This document shows positions 11,041 to 36,400 of a DNA stretch of 64,000 nt, piece after piece. The translations under genes were made by a program, and so were the position numbers. This DNA is from Thamnaconus septentrionalis (taxonomy: Eukaryota; Chordata; Actinopteri; Tetraodontiformes; Monacanthidae). The stretch's first letter is position 1, and each line of letters begins with the position of its first letter. Below the pieces are notes generated by a model. The model was given only the letters and a program-made list of their open reading frames with translations, was not told the origin of the DNA and made no database searches. The stretch is taken from positions 15,526,361 through 15,590,360 of the forward strand of contig CM020501.1 in NCBI GenBank assembly GCA_009823395.1, given 5' to 3'.

Positions 11041-14000
11041 ATGCTCTGATTAGAGGATTAGGAGCGGTGGCTTGAGGCGAGACAGTGATAGACAGTGAGT
11101 AGTGTCAGTGTCCCGGCCAGTCTGTCGGCCTCCGCAGGCCTGTGCGGCTGCACTGAAGCTCAGTCTAATCTGGCTCAGCGCAAGTGACGCACAAACCGCC
11201 GGTCACAGACTGTAGACACACTCTGTAATCCCATTTGCCTGTGCCGCATGTTGTAAGTAATGCATGATATACGCGGCACACTTCGGAGGAACCGGAGCGT
11301 ATCAGCTGTGTTCATGCTTTTTGACATACATTAGCTGCACAGAGGTGGCTGTGCGAGTGAATGAATTGGTTGAGCGAGGCTTGTAGAAATGCATTTAATT
11401 TGGGTTTACGCCATCTGGGCTGATTAAGAGTTTGTGAGCAGTCAAGAATGGGAGGAGACAGTGGCATTCATTTGTAGCTCTTTCATTTTCTACCGAAGCA
11501 ACCAGCCAGGTGTGTCTAACATTACTCACAATCTAATTTTCTGATGGCTGACTTACACAATACTTTTATAATTTTCATTGTTGAGTTTACCTCAAAAAAT
11601 AGGCTTGTGGCTAAATTGCACATTACAGTTAACTGAATTTACATGAATTTTGTTCCAGATTGGTTTCCATCACCCGCCTCATGTTTTGCTAGACTTTGCA
11701 TTAGCGTCCTTTAAGGTCATCAAACACGTCACTTTTAGGTTTTTAGAAAGAACGTAGAGCTTTACTTTCTCAAGTTTTTGATCATTTGCGTCGTGTTACA
11801 AGTTTTTTAGTTTGTCCTATAAAACAGGGATGCAGTAATTTAGGAGGTTGTTGTGACCATTGTATGACTTTTTTTGTACCTGTAGCTAGAGGTGTTTTTA
11901 TTAGGAAAATAGCTCAATTCATCAACAGTCCATTCAATACTTTTCTTATTGGGTTCAGGAGTTGTGATGGTTTTCTGCAAAAGTACCCATAAAGTTGCTG
12001 CCACACATTGCTTTGTTCCTTCTGGCCACTGTGTGCAATGAATAGAAAACTTTAGATAAAGGTTGGGTTTATACTTGACTGTGATTGAAAATGTGGATTT
12101 GTTGGTACCTTGCTGTGATGGCTCGTGTACTGGACTGTTGTGGCAAAGAGGAAGTAACGCTAGAACATAAAGCTCACCATTCACAAGTCAGTCAGTTCTC
12201 CAACCCTCAACCCATGAATCTGGAGGATGGGCAGAACGATGAGATTCAGTCATCAACCAAGAGTGCAGCGATCCAACCAAGATCTGGCCAGGAGAGCTTG
12301 GGGTAGAACAGCAGCAGCACCTTCACACCTACAGCAGACAGCTGGTTGAGGAGATGCCTCTTGACGCCTCCCTTTGATGGTCTTCCCACATCCTGTGGAA
12401 GACTGAGAACTCCCCTGGGTGATTATATATCATTTGACCTCACGAAGCCCCAAGACTCCCCCAGTGAAGCAGAAATGGAAGGTGATGTCTGGAATACCAT
12501 TTTCTTCTCTGATCAGAGCCAGCGACAAGTAGAAGATAGTACCTGGATAAGTTCAGTTGAACAGGTGCATTGTGTCGTGATTGATGTAAGACAGATGTGG
12601 TTAAAACACCAACCTTTTCTGCTGCCTTTTCCTCAACATATTAAGGGTTGAAAATGGTGCTGTGAATGAAGTATAGACCTTACACCTTGGCTTTATGAGC
12701 CTTTTGTCAGAATGAGTCTGTTGGGTTGAACCCAACAGACTCATTTTGCTTTGCTGCAAACTCATTCCCAGAATGGTTGGAACCAGACTGATCAAGTTTT
12801 GTTCAGCTACCTTGAAATTCACTTATGCTTCAAAACAGTGTATTTATCACGCTGTAGATTTGCATTGGTTTAGCAGTGGTAAAGCAATACTTTTCCTGCA
12901 ATAGCTTTCAAGTTAACGTTAAAATGAAATCGTGTTGAGTGTCTTGTTGCCTCTTTATGTTTACGCCCTTTGCTGCCACTGGTGAAAACAGCACGCCGAT
13001 GTGTTTGCTGGACCTAAACAAAGCTCTGCACCATTTTTTTTTGCCGTGTAATTCGAGAAGGCACGCACTTTGAGGAACGCTAACAGGAAGAGTGAGCTGG
13101 GGAAGAGGCAGGAGTGAAGGCTGGACCAGCAGGATGAAAGAGCAGGAGAGGCAGCGATGATAGAGGGGGGCTGACAGACAGATGGATGGTTTATGTGCTC
13201 GGGATCCCCCAGGAGACGCTGCTGTCTCGCCGTGTCACCTAACACTTTGATCACCAACCCCGGTTCTCCTCTCCTGCCTCCTACACACTTCTTCTTCTCC
13301 CTCTCATCTTTTCACAACGTCCTCGTTTTTTGTTTTTTTTCCTCTGCACCCAACGGCGCGCCGGACGCCTGGCTCCTCTGCGTTTCTGTTACGAGACTCC
13401 ACCCCCACACCACCCGCTGTAATGGATGCCACTAATGTCCATCAGCAGCAGCAACATCCGTCTGTGGGAGATCCCTTCCTGCATTTGCTCACTGAGAGAC
13501 ACAAAAAGCTGCACTGAGGTCAAACAGTGTGTCCAACCATTCATCTCAGCCATCAGAAAAAATCTGCAAATCATCCCCTCATCCATTCATTCATTTGGTT
13601 TTTACGGGAAATATTTTGCAAGATGAATTAGAGAGTAAATGTTTTTCTTTTGTTATTTATTATAGATTTTATATTATCTAGTTAAGAGGATTAAATTAAA
13701 TATTCTGCATTCTGTGTTCCGTAAGGTATGATGACAATAATACTTTAAATATAATTGTGCACTTGGGTGCGCGTGCATGCACATGTGTGCATGTGAGAAA
13801 GCTGATATGGCATTAGCTAAAATATCACATCCATTAGCGCACAACTACAGATCTATGAACCAGCCTGAGACACCGCCACCCTCCACCTCTCCACCCACAC
13901 ACGAGACATGACCAAATCCATTACATCCTCCTCTCCACCTCCCACAGCGGCCTGTCAACAGTTGTTTATAACGACCACCTGTCACCCCAGAGCAGTCAGG

Positions 14001-14463
14001 GGACACATTTAAAGTGAGACTACAGACAATTAGGAATTAATGACACTGATATCTGATATCATGTTGTTGGCCGAAAACTTGCACTAAGAGCCTTTTAGGC
14101 TGCGGGAAGTCACATGTGACATCATGGTTGGCCTCAGCCCAGCATCCCTGTGCCAGGCCAGCGCACGTGTCCTTGTGTCTTTGAGGCAATGCAACGTCCA
14201 AATTATGTGATTTGGCTGATTGCAGAATGTGATGTTGACTTTTTACTTTGAAACTAAATTCTGAATCAGATCATTATTACATTCTTTTTCTTTAATCTTA
14301 AAACTGTCCTTAGTTAGTAGTTAGTAGTTACAATAGTTTCACTGTTTTTGTAGGGATTGCAACACATTCGATGGACAAAGACACATTTTTCTTATCGCAT
14401 GAACAATTTTGTCAGTCGCCTGTTGTATGTATGAGTCCTACCGACCATCTGGGACTCTTGCAG
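11041..14463 (+). other. Presumed 5' intron of frmpd1
   Basis: No coding exon is recognisable. The segment ends at the acceptor TTGCAG just before the frmpd1 start-codon exon, so at least its 3' part is intron. It contains the 35-bp palindrome at 12711-12745. Confidence 0.5.
12711..12745. repeat. Perfect 35-bp palindrome
   Basis: Two 17-base arms (left arm AATGAGTCTGTTGGGTT) are exact reverse complements around a single G. Such a tight hairpin could form a cruciform. It matches no transposon end that I recognise, and no target-site duplication is obvious. Confidence 0.9.
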
Positions 14464-14467
14464 GTAA

Positions 14468-14470
<3 letters not shown>
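14461..14470 (+). promoter_or_regulatory. Acceptor fused to donor-like motif at frmpd1 start codon
   Basis: The acceptor CAG is followed directly by GTAAATGG. It therefore serves as a 3' splice site and also looks like a 5' splice site (CAG/GTAAAT), the layout of a recursive splice site. The chosen ATG lies within this motif. It is the first in-frame ATG of the exon and starts a frame matching FRMPD1. Confidence 0.45.
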
Positions 14471-26647
<12,177 letters not shown>

Positions 26648-28470
26648 GTGGACCAAAGCATTTTGGTTTTTTTCTCTGTCTCAAAGTATTCTGCGATGTG
26701 TGACCGGAAGGCACATCAGGTCTCCGTCAGGGCGACTGTTAGCCGTGTCCATCGTGTTTAGGACAGGAACTGGCGCATTACCGCAACTGAGTTCCAGCGC
26801 AACATCTCAAGAGTCACCTTCCCAATGCTGAGGAGCATGTGGCTACTGACTCTCTGCAGTGCACATCAGCCAACAACCAGTGCAGCCGCAGTGTGATGCA
26901 AAAGCTGTAAAGAAGGCAAATGCTCTTTGATTTCCAGTTTTGAGGAACTGAAGTACTTGAATGTATTTATGGTATTTCTTCTTTTTATTTATTTTGTTAA
27001 ATGTTATTGAGTAAATTGGGTTACTAAAGTGAGTGGGGTTGAGGAATGTAAAGAGGAGGAAGAAGACATTTGATAACGTTTACAATGTGAAGTGGTGTGT
27101 GAGGGCAGCGGGCCTCGTACACGCCCAGTAGCACACAACCTCAACCACCCGGTGAATCAGCGTTCCTGGCCGCGAACTGGCCACGAGTGCTGCAGTTTCG
27201 CCGATGCATATTTATATTTACGTTGTTTGTAAGGCCGTCAGTAGAGACGTCTTTGAATGTTACTGTTTACAAAACCAAAAAACTGAGGCGAGAAGCGATT
27301 TCGTCAAACCACTGAAATTGAGCTTAAAGCTGCGTTTGCTTTTTATAAACCTTGTAGCAGAATGCCGATGTATGCATTGCATTGTGTGACTTTATGAAAC
27401 AGTTTTGATGAGGTTCAGTCCTTTGCACATGAAGCTTGTTGTCAGTTTGCACATTTGTTCCAAAGGTTTCTTTTAAACAAACACATTTGCAACCTTCTGT
27501 CTCATTCATTTAAAAGTATTTCCAAGAGGTTAACTGTCCAGGCACGTGGTGATGTAACTGTTAACATCTGGTATTTTTCTTACCGTTATTATGATCAGTT
27601 TTATTACTTTTACATAATCTACCATGATGTGTTACATAGCCGTATGAGAATTTGATTATTGTCGCGTTTCCTGCAATGTGCTAACATTGCAAACAAAAAG
27701 AAGAAAAAAAACCTGCACACTTCTCCGAGTTTTGGGGACAGTCAGTTGGAACTTGGAATACCATGACCCTTACACCAAGTGCATTTTATTACCGATGTCT
27801 CAGCGTGACCACAATAGTGGTAGTTAGGTTGATATGAGCACAGGTAGGGGATTAGCCTACTCTATAAAAAACAGTTGCTGTGTGCTTATTCAGTCTCTGA
27901 TCTTTGAGACTGACGAGTATTTCAAACTTGCCACAAATACCACAAAATTACAAGCCACACCAATTTATGCAAAGCTTATTGTTGTGGATAAGCTGTCTTA
28001 TTGCAGCATTTTCACCTGGAATGTTTAAAAAAAAAAAAAAAAAAAAGGGACTGATGCTCACTGGACCTGCATGTTCACTAGAGAAATCGAAGTTATCAGA
28101 TATAATTTCACCATTGCAGTACTGACAACACAATGTATTGCAACAGTGTTTCTCTATGAATTTAAAATGGCGACTGAAACACTTTTACTTGTTTTGTTTC
28201 CAATGATGCAAGAGACAATGACTGTACTGTACTTTCTTCCAAGAGAAACTGAATTTTTAGCTTGATCTCCCTGAGACAGTTGCTCCCTGACAAAATGATG
28301 GAAGATACATTTTCGATAATCATCCGTGCCCACAAAGCATGCTGTAATAAGCCATACAATGTATTGTTGTCTCATCAGGGATTTTATCTGTGAATGACTG
28401 GCAAACGACGTCTGCTGTTGCTTTGAGATGCTCAACCCCCACCATTAAAATCAATCTTGAGATGTTTTTG
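26648..28470 (+). other. Probable frmpd1 3' UTR
   Basis: Non-coding, AT-rich sequence following the frmpd1 stop. There is an A run at 28026-28047. The first polyadenylation-like hexamer I find is ATTAAA at 28444-28449; AATAAA follows at 29439-29444. The 3' end is therefore uncertain. Confidence 0.35.
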
Positions 28471-30246
28471 CAATTTCATTCATTGTTCACATCAGTTTTC
28501 CTCCTCTTATAGACCCTTGAGAAGTTTCAAATGGAATCACTATTATTCAGCACAAGCAGGCAGTTTTTTCATTGGGGCAAAAAATGCTATCTTGTCAGTC
28601 CACAGACCAGCTGCACATGCTGCATTATAGTCTACAACACAAACTAATTTAACTAGTTCAATTTAATTAAACTAGTTTGTTAAGAAATTTACACCACACC
28701 CTTTTGTCCCAAACATGGAATCAAAGTGGTGCTTGTATCAGACAGATGTGTTTGAACTCTAAGACAGTTTATATTTAAAAGCAATGTACATTTTTGATCG
28801 AATGTTTTCAATAGATCATGTGACCAATATGTTCTGCATTAACTTCAATGTAGAAATCTGTTTTTCTCCAAAAAATTTAATCTGCAAGAGCACCTTAACA
28901 ATGGTTCATGTCAAAGGTGTTTTTGTTGGCAGTGGCTCGTTCACCAGGTTCTGATACCCTCACCTCTTGTCTGCAGTGGTTGCTCTTTCACCTTAAACAA
29001 CAACAAACTTTTGTATCAAGTGTGTTTTCTTGGCCTTTTCACACCTTTGCTTGTTTTTGGGATGTGCGTTGGGTAACCAACTTATCACTTTAAGCACGCG
29101 GGCCCGATTCTACTTGAGGAGGAGGCCGTGATGCAGTTGCTGGCCCAGAATGTCTGCTGAGCACCTTCTCATAAACACTGCACCTTAACTACAAGCCTGG
29201 GCTGTTTTAGGAGGCTTCATTGTACTGGTTCCCGCTAAATGACAAACAGCAAACTTTTAAACTTTAAATATGATTGTGTTTTTTTAGCACAAATGAACTG
29301 CTGAAATTTGGGTTTACACAGATTTACCTACTTTTCACCAGGGGACATGAGCCATAATCATGATATGTTTTCTGTTTACAGTCTTCTAAGATCATCTAAA
29401 CTAAAAAACTAAACAAAATACAAGTTCCTATAATTCACAATAAATTCAGAAACACATGAGGATTTTTTTTTTTTTTTGAATGAAAGACTTCACACATCTG
29501 AAAGACCCTATACGAATCCCAGTTGAGTTTGACGTGAGCATTGTGGGCAACTTTGAATAACCATTTTTAAATCTGTATTTTGCATTCCTTAACATTTCAC
29601 CTCTGCTTCTGTGACCTGTCATTACACTGCACCCTGGTGAGCGTTTCAAACCTAATGTTTTACGTCAAGAAAAAGAGTGTGAGTCTTTCCTTCTGCGTCA
29701 TGACTGTTGAAAATTAACTCTGTGGCGCGATAAATGATTTATTACCATTCGCTTGTGTTGCCTTTTCACGTCTGCACGTTGGTTAGAGCTAGTGTGATGT
29801 AACAATGAGGTGGAAATGCATTTTAAGAATTTTTTTTGTTAAAAAAAGTGAAAGAAATTACGACAAGCATGATGCATGTGATGCATGTAAAGCGGGCTCT
29901 AGATTTGATTTCAATTCTGTTGCTCATGTCTCTACAGGGAGGTCAGTCAAGCCAAGGGTCCCTAACAGTAAATGGAAAAATTGTCCACAAGGCCTGACAG
30001 AGACTCATTCACAATGAAATATATCACATATATCACAAATACGTGCAGTGTCCAAAAACCTCTGTTTTCCCATTTCAACTGACGCCTGAAACTCTTTCTT
30101 TTCTCCGTATTCTTACTCATTTCGTAACAGGTTGCCATGTAACTCATCAATTCTCCCGCCGCCTTGGCAAAGTGTCTACAAAGCGACTGACGTGTGCAAC
30201 AACGCAAAACCCCCTGATGTTAAAGTCTAACTGTGCGCCCAAAGAA
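28471..30246. other. Intergenic sequence between frmpd1 and slc47a
   Basis: AT-rich, with no exon or recognisable repeat family. It includes a T run at 29463-29477. Confidence 0.5.
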
Positions 30247-30249
30247 CAC

Positions 30250-30291
<42 letters not shown>
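30247..30291. repeat. (CA)n microsatellite
   Basis: Perfect CA array about 145 bases upstream of the slc47a start codon, so it probably lies in the proximal promoter or 5' UTR. Confidence 0.95.
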
Positions 30292-30292
<1 letters not shown>

Positions 30293-30434
30293 GAACAGCT
30301 GCACGTGGCAGGTACCTGGCGTTGGGATGCTCCAAAAGCACGTGCGTCGACTGCCCTCCTCTGACACGCCCCTCACGCTTTATTAACCGCCAAAAAGCAA
30401 AAACCGCCACAGAGGAGCGCGTGCAGGCTGCAAG
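30292..30434 (+). promoter_or_regulatory. Presumed slc47a proximal promoter / 5' UTR
   Basis: Moderately CpG-containing sequence (CACGTGCGTCGAC, CACGCC, GAGGAGCGCGTGC) between the CA array and the ATG. There is no clear TATA box. No intron is needed between this segment and the ATG, so transcription probably starts here. Confidence 0.35.
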
Positions 30435-33400
30435 ATGGGAGCGGTGGTCATGGAGGGGTCAGAGAAAACACAGGACAAACAGGCGGTGGACGGACTGAAG
30501 GAGGAGGTGAAGGTTGAAGCGGCCTCCGCTGCGCAGGAGTCCGCCGAGGAAGGCTGCTCCTGCCTGGGCAGGGTGGGCCGCCTCCTCCCGCCGAAGTACT
30601 GGGATGAACTGAGGCAGCTGATCCATCTAGCGGGACCTGTGGTAAGACTCGGAACACACACGACTGACAGCAATAAGAGACTTTTCACCGAAAATGTGTT
30701 TCCTTATTTTATTTTTTTTAATGTTTTCCAGTGGCGTTATCTTGCTAATTAGAGTGCGCGCGCGTGTGTGTGATGTTGTTATCGTGCTGGTCCGACACAT
30801 TCCTACCAGACAATTTCTAGCTGGCCATAATAGGTACTTCACTCACCTCTGGAGTCCCAGAATAGCAGAGTCAACACTGGCATTCACCACCACCATCATC
30901 AGAGCTGGAAACTTAAACAAAAACTGTCTGTGCCCCCCCTCATCAGAGCAGGCTTGTTTGTTGTGAAATGATGCTTGAAAGGGTTTGGTTTTGAAATGTA
31001 ACCATATATAAATATATTGTTTAAAATATGAACCCGCAAAATACATTAGGGCAATGTCTAATTTTCAAGGAACGTGTGAAGATGTTGCACGATACATTGT
31101 TTATATTTTCATTCTCTGTGTTCACTACATTTTTTTGTATTTTAAATGTTTGCGCAGATCATTTCGCAGATGATGACGTTTATGATCAGTTTCGTCAGCA
31201 CTGTGTTCTGTGGTCACCTTGGAAAAACGGAGCTAGCTGGAGTGTCGTTGGCCATCTCGGTGAGGAGGCTGCCTTGAGTTTTGGATTTTACCACTCAATT
31301 TTTATTTGAAAGGATTTTCTTTTTTGTAAATAATCCCTTTTGTTGTGTTTCTTGTCTTGCAGGTGATCAACGTGACAGGCATTTCCATTGGAACGGGTCT
31401 GTCGTTAACCTGTGACACGCTCATATCTCAGGTAGACCTCATATTTATTTGTCCAACCAAGATAAACACGGCCCACACTGCTGAGTTCCCAGGTTGTCCT
31501 GGGGCCCTATTTCAAACAAGTTCGCAATGAGCCTGTAGATCATGTTAGTTTTCTTAGACTAGCTAATACCTCTGTCACAAACACGATTTCCTGACACTGT
31601 CTTTGTACCTGTCTCCTCCCCCCCTCCGTGCAGACCTATGGTAGCGGTAACCTGAAGCGCGTGGGTGTGATTCTTCAGAGGGGGATTCTGATCCTGTTGC
31701 TGGCCTGTTTCCCCTGCTGGGCTATCCTCATCAACACTGAACCCCTCCTGCTTGCTGTCAGACAGAGTCCAGAGGTGGCCAGGTCAGTCTTGGCTACTTC
31801 TGTACTGACACAGGCTTCTTAATGGACGGAATACGTGATAACATAGGCAGATTTAGAGATAACGTGCAGTTTTTTATCATTACTATTGCGGCACATGTGT
31901 GTGTTAGTTGGTATGAGGTTTTTGAAGCCCTACAGTTGGGATTCAGCCTATCTTATTGGCTTTCGGATGGGACTTTGCACTGGTTAAAAATGTAGCTCTG
32001 TAATGAATGCACCACCAATATAACATCCGTTACTACAAGTTAGTTGAATTGCTGGCCCAACCACGATATTAACATTAAGTGCTGAATTACTGAAATGGTA
32101 ACAGAAATGAGTAGGCTACTTGTTCCTGATAGTCATTTCATACTAGAGGCCCTATTTTGACTATTTCCAGATTCAATACATTCAGTTGTTGGTCTGCTTC
32201 CAACAATAAACAAGGTAGTAGCTCTATATGTTTATGCCTCACCCGCATTCAAGTCCACAGAGGCGCTACTATGATAATCTGCGGAGTAACAAAGAAAAAG
32301 TCTGTCTAGAAGTGCGCAAGTTGGAATTTTTTGTACTTGGTTTTGTTAGTTGGCATGCCAGTAACACAAAAAGACGTATTAAAGAGAAAAAAGAAAGTTT
32401 TTTATATGGATGTAATAGGGCCCCTTTAACACAGAGAACAGACACATAGCCACCGTTCTATTGTTATTTTAGTTTTGTTGTTGTTTTTACTTCAGGACAC
32501 ATTCACCAAGGGTCAACTTGTGTGCAACCAGCAGAAACAGAGAAAGTGCACTCAAGCCTTTAGTGTCGACAAACACAAAGTCCAGAGAACACAATAAAAA
32601 ACAACAAAAGAATGAATAACATTTAAACGCAACACTCGTCATTTAAAACCGCAATGAGTGCCAGGACAAATAATTATTTGTTCAGTGTCAACACGTTTCT
32701 CATAGAATAGGCCGTTGTTTGCGCCATACAGTTATTTTAGCCTGATAAATACAATTTTACTTGCTGCAAAAGCCAAGATTAAGCTTGTTTTGTGAACTTT
32801 AACATGGTGTGCGGTAAATGTATTGTCAGAACAGAGAGGATTAGATTGTGAGTTCTGCTCACAAAGCCTTTCGAGCAGAGCTAAATCTGTGCATCGGAGA
32901 GCTCTCCAAGGTGCTGAGCCAGCTGGCCGGAGGCTCACACTTGTCCACAGCCTCTCTCCTCCATGTCAGCAAAAATAATAATAGAGGCTAAATAAGTTGT
33001 GGGCAAGCAAAGCCATTAATTGCCCTCCTTTTGACAAAAATATTGTGTTGATGATGTTCTTTGGGTGAGAGGGTGGCGCAGTGGTTAACACTACAAATGG
33101 AACATTTCCCATTAAGACAGAGACAAAGAACAACAACAGCTTAGTCTATTAAAAGAAAATCAAACATTATTACATATTTTTTTTAAAGCCACACATAAAA
33201 TGAAATCAGGTGGGGACTCCCAGGTCGTTCCAAGGTTGCGGCTCAAACCTGAAGGTGATCAGACATTTCCAGTCAGCGGCTTTCCACTTTGGGAGAACCT
33301 GTCCAAGTAGATAAGACGTGCAGAATCAGTCTCTCCTCAAAATCACTTCTCAAAACTCATAATTATAGATTTGCCATCACGCGACGTCCTCTTCATATTA

Positions 33401-36400
33401 TACTTCTACTTTTTTAGCCTGTCTTATCTCTTTTTCATTTTCCCCCATAGCATTACATTTTCATTTCTCCAATATTATTTTGTACCTTTCACTAGAGACA
33501 CTGGCTGCTTCAAAATCCTGAAATGAAAGGATGCCCTGTGCACACTGTGATTTCAGACTCTTAACTTCATCGTTCATTTTTTCTTTATGTTTTCACTTTC
33601 ATTTGACTTGTGCACGTGTTTTGTGTTTCACGTAGTCTCACCCAGCTGTACGTGAAGATCTTCATGCCTGCTCTGCCGGTGAGAATCCCACATATTGTTT
33701 ATTTTTCTAGTATTGAAATCAGTATAATTAATAATGTTTATTTTTTTTCTTAAACTGATCTCAAGCTCACATTTCTTACACATGTTCCCTTCCTCAGGCT
33801 TCCTTCATGTACCAGCTGCAAGCGAGATATCTTCAAAATCAGGTACAGCAAGGCAGACACATGAGTGGGTATTAATGGTTGATCTACAGCAGAAATATTT
33901 TATTGATATTAACACCGGGCTGTGATGTGCTTTTCCAGGGAATCATATGGCCGCAGGTTATAACTGGACTGATTGCCAACATCTGCAATGCAATCATCAA
34001 CTATATCCTGCTGTACGTTCTGGACCTGGGCGTCGCGTAAGTAGTCACAACATGTACTGCACGTTGTCATATCAGGATACTACATTTATAAAAATGTGAA
34101 TGTGTAAAAATGTAAAGTAATAAGAAACAAGAAAATGCTCTGCTCAGTGAAGGACAGAGTTTTAGAGTTCAGCAGGTGCAGATCCTTGTGGTTTTGTCGA
34201 GCACCACCGCTTGGGGTGAACACTGAAATCAACTGTCCGGTGACTTCCTTCCTATTTTTGGAACCACGCCTTATGTTTACCGCGTCAAAACAGCCATTAG
34301 TTTATATCAGGGGAAAGCCGGAAATTATTGGTATACGTCACAAAATACATGCTTAACGCACCATGCAATTGAATGCAAAACAAGACGGCGCCCCCTACAA
34401 GTGAATTTCAGTGGTTCCATAATCAAAACATTACATCACTTTTATAAGTTGTAGTGTCTGTACCCAGCTGTTGATGGTGTTTTGAATACTTTGCTGAAAA
34501 GATCCCCCTGAGTGACCGTCATGGTCACCTGTCTGCCACAAATCTTCCTCCGTCGGAACGCTAACTTCAACCCTCTGTTGTCCCTCCACCTCCAGCGGGT
34601 CTGCAGCAGCCAACGCCATCTCCCAGTACTTCCTGGCCGTCATCATGTACATTTACATCTGCGCCAGGGGCCTTCACAAGGCCACGTGGGGAGGTCTGTA
34701 TCCCTTCTTGTACTTCAGGTGAAAATGTTGAACCGCACGATGGAAATGATTGTCTGAACAAGGATCCTTCCTGACGTAACAGTCTAGTCTTCTGCGTTTG
34801 CACCCGGTTGCCTCCTCTGTGTAATGTTTCATCGAAACGGGTTGATCTCTAATCGCGCAACAGCGGCGGTGACGCAGCTCCAGATCTCACCTGTAAATGT
34901 TTTCACCTGTCCGAGCGGCGGCGATGAATGATTAAGCGGACGGCGGCCCCAGTGTTCTCGCCGCACAGTCGTTCTTCGTCACAGGTCACCTGTCCTCTCA
35001 CACCTCTCGCTCTCTGTCACACGCAGGGTGGACCATGGAGTGCATGCAGGAGTGGGGGCCCTTCATCCAGCTGGCCATCCCCAGCATGCTCATGCTCTGC
35101 CTGGAGTGGTGGCTGTTCGAGGTGGGAGGCTTCCTGGCGGGAGTGATCAGCGAGGCCGAGCTGGGCTCCCAGTCCATCATATACGAGCTGACCGTTGTCG
35201 CCTACATGGTAAAAAAAAAAAAAAAAAAACTTTTTCAACACCGTCGGTTGTTTTGCTAAGCACACGCGTGACACTGTGATGACGGACTTCATGCACCCCC
35301 CCTCCTCCTTCCCATCGTAGTTCCCGTTGGGATTATCGGCAGCCGGCAGTGTCCGAGTCGGGAACGCTCTCGGCGCAGGAGACACGGAGAGGGCCAAGCT
35401 GTCGTGCAAGGTCAACATCATATGCGGATGTAAGAAGAAATAGCAAGTGTCCCAAGTGTCTCTCACTCCAAGTACTTTGACTGTTCAATTAATAACATGT
35501 CAGATGACTTCTTGTCTCTGCTGTCATTTGCTCATTGACAGTCATCGTCGCCTGCATTATGTCGACCATCATTGGCGTCCTCAGACCCGTGATTGCCTAC
35601 ATCTTCACCTCAGAGGAGTGAGTCTAGTCTCCTTATCAACGTCCGGACGCTCACAGAGTCAATGTGTTTTTTTGTCTTGTTTTGTTAAGTTTTGTTTTTT
35701 GTCACATTTTCATCATATTGCTTTTTTTTTTGTTTCATATTTTTTTTCCAGGCTGTTACTCATTAACTAATGTCACTGCATTCATGCAAAGTCACAGTGA
35801 TTGAAATCTTGATTGCTGGGAAACGCAACACAAACTCGAGGCTGCTGGAGGTTTTAAAGAACCTGCCAGGGCTTAAATAACCATACACTTAATCTCCCAC
35901 AATGCATGAAAATGTGTCTTTTTATATGAAGTGGAGTTGAAATATAGACACACAAAAAATCTCAAAATGTCGAAGATGAAGTAAGTTGATCCAGAGGGAA
36001 AGAAAAACGATCCACAAAGTCAATGTGATTTGTCGTCATCACTGGTTTCTAAATATGAGAAACTAAAAGATTTTACTTTATTTCTGAATCTGGATTAATG
36101 TCATAATAACACAGAGTTAGATGCAAACGCACATATATTTTTGTTATATTTAAAACTATATATATTACTTTTTTTTTTCCAGGCCATTATTTTGCAATGT
36201 TTAATTTTTAAATGTACCAAAATGAGTTTGGCACCCCCGATATAAACCCAAAAGATATTTCAACGAACCGACTTGTTTGCCTGCTTGTGTCAGTCAGTAA
36301 TCTCTGTCTCTGCGTGCTTTTCAGAGAAATTTTGCTGAGGGTTAGCGAAGTCCTGGTCGTCTTCTGTTTCACCCATCTCTTTGATGCTGTTGCGGTGAGA

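Noticed and set aside
35751..35770. Acceptor-like TTTTCCAG before GCTGTTACTC in a slc47a intron
   Set aside because: It does not continue the reading frame; the exon at 36325 does, in phase and with MATE motifs.
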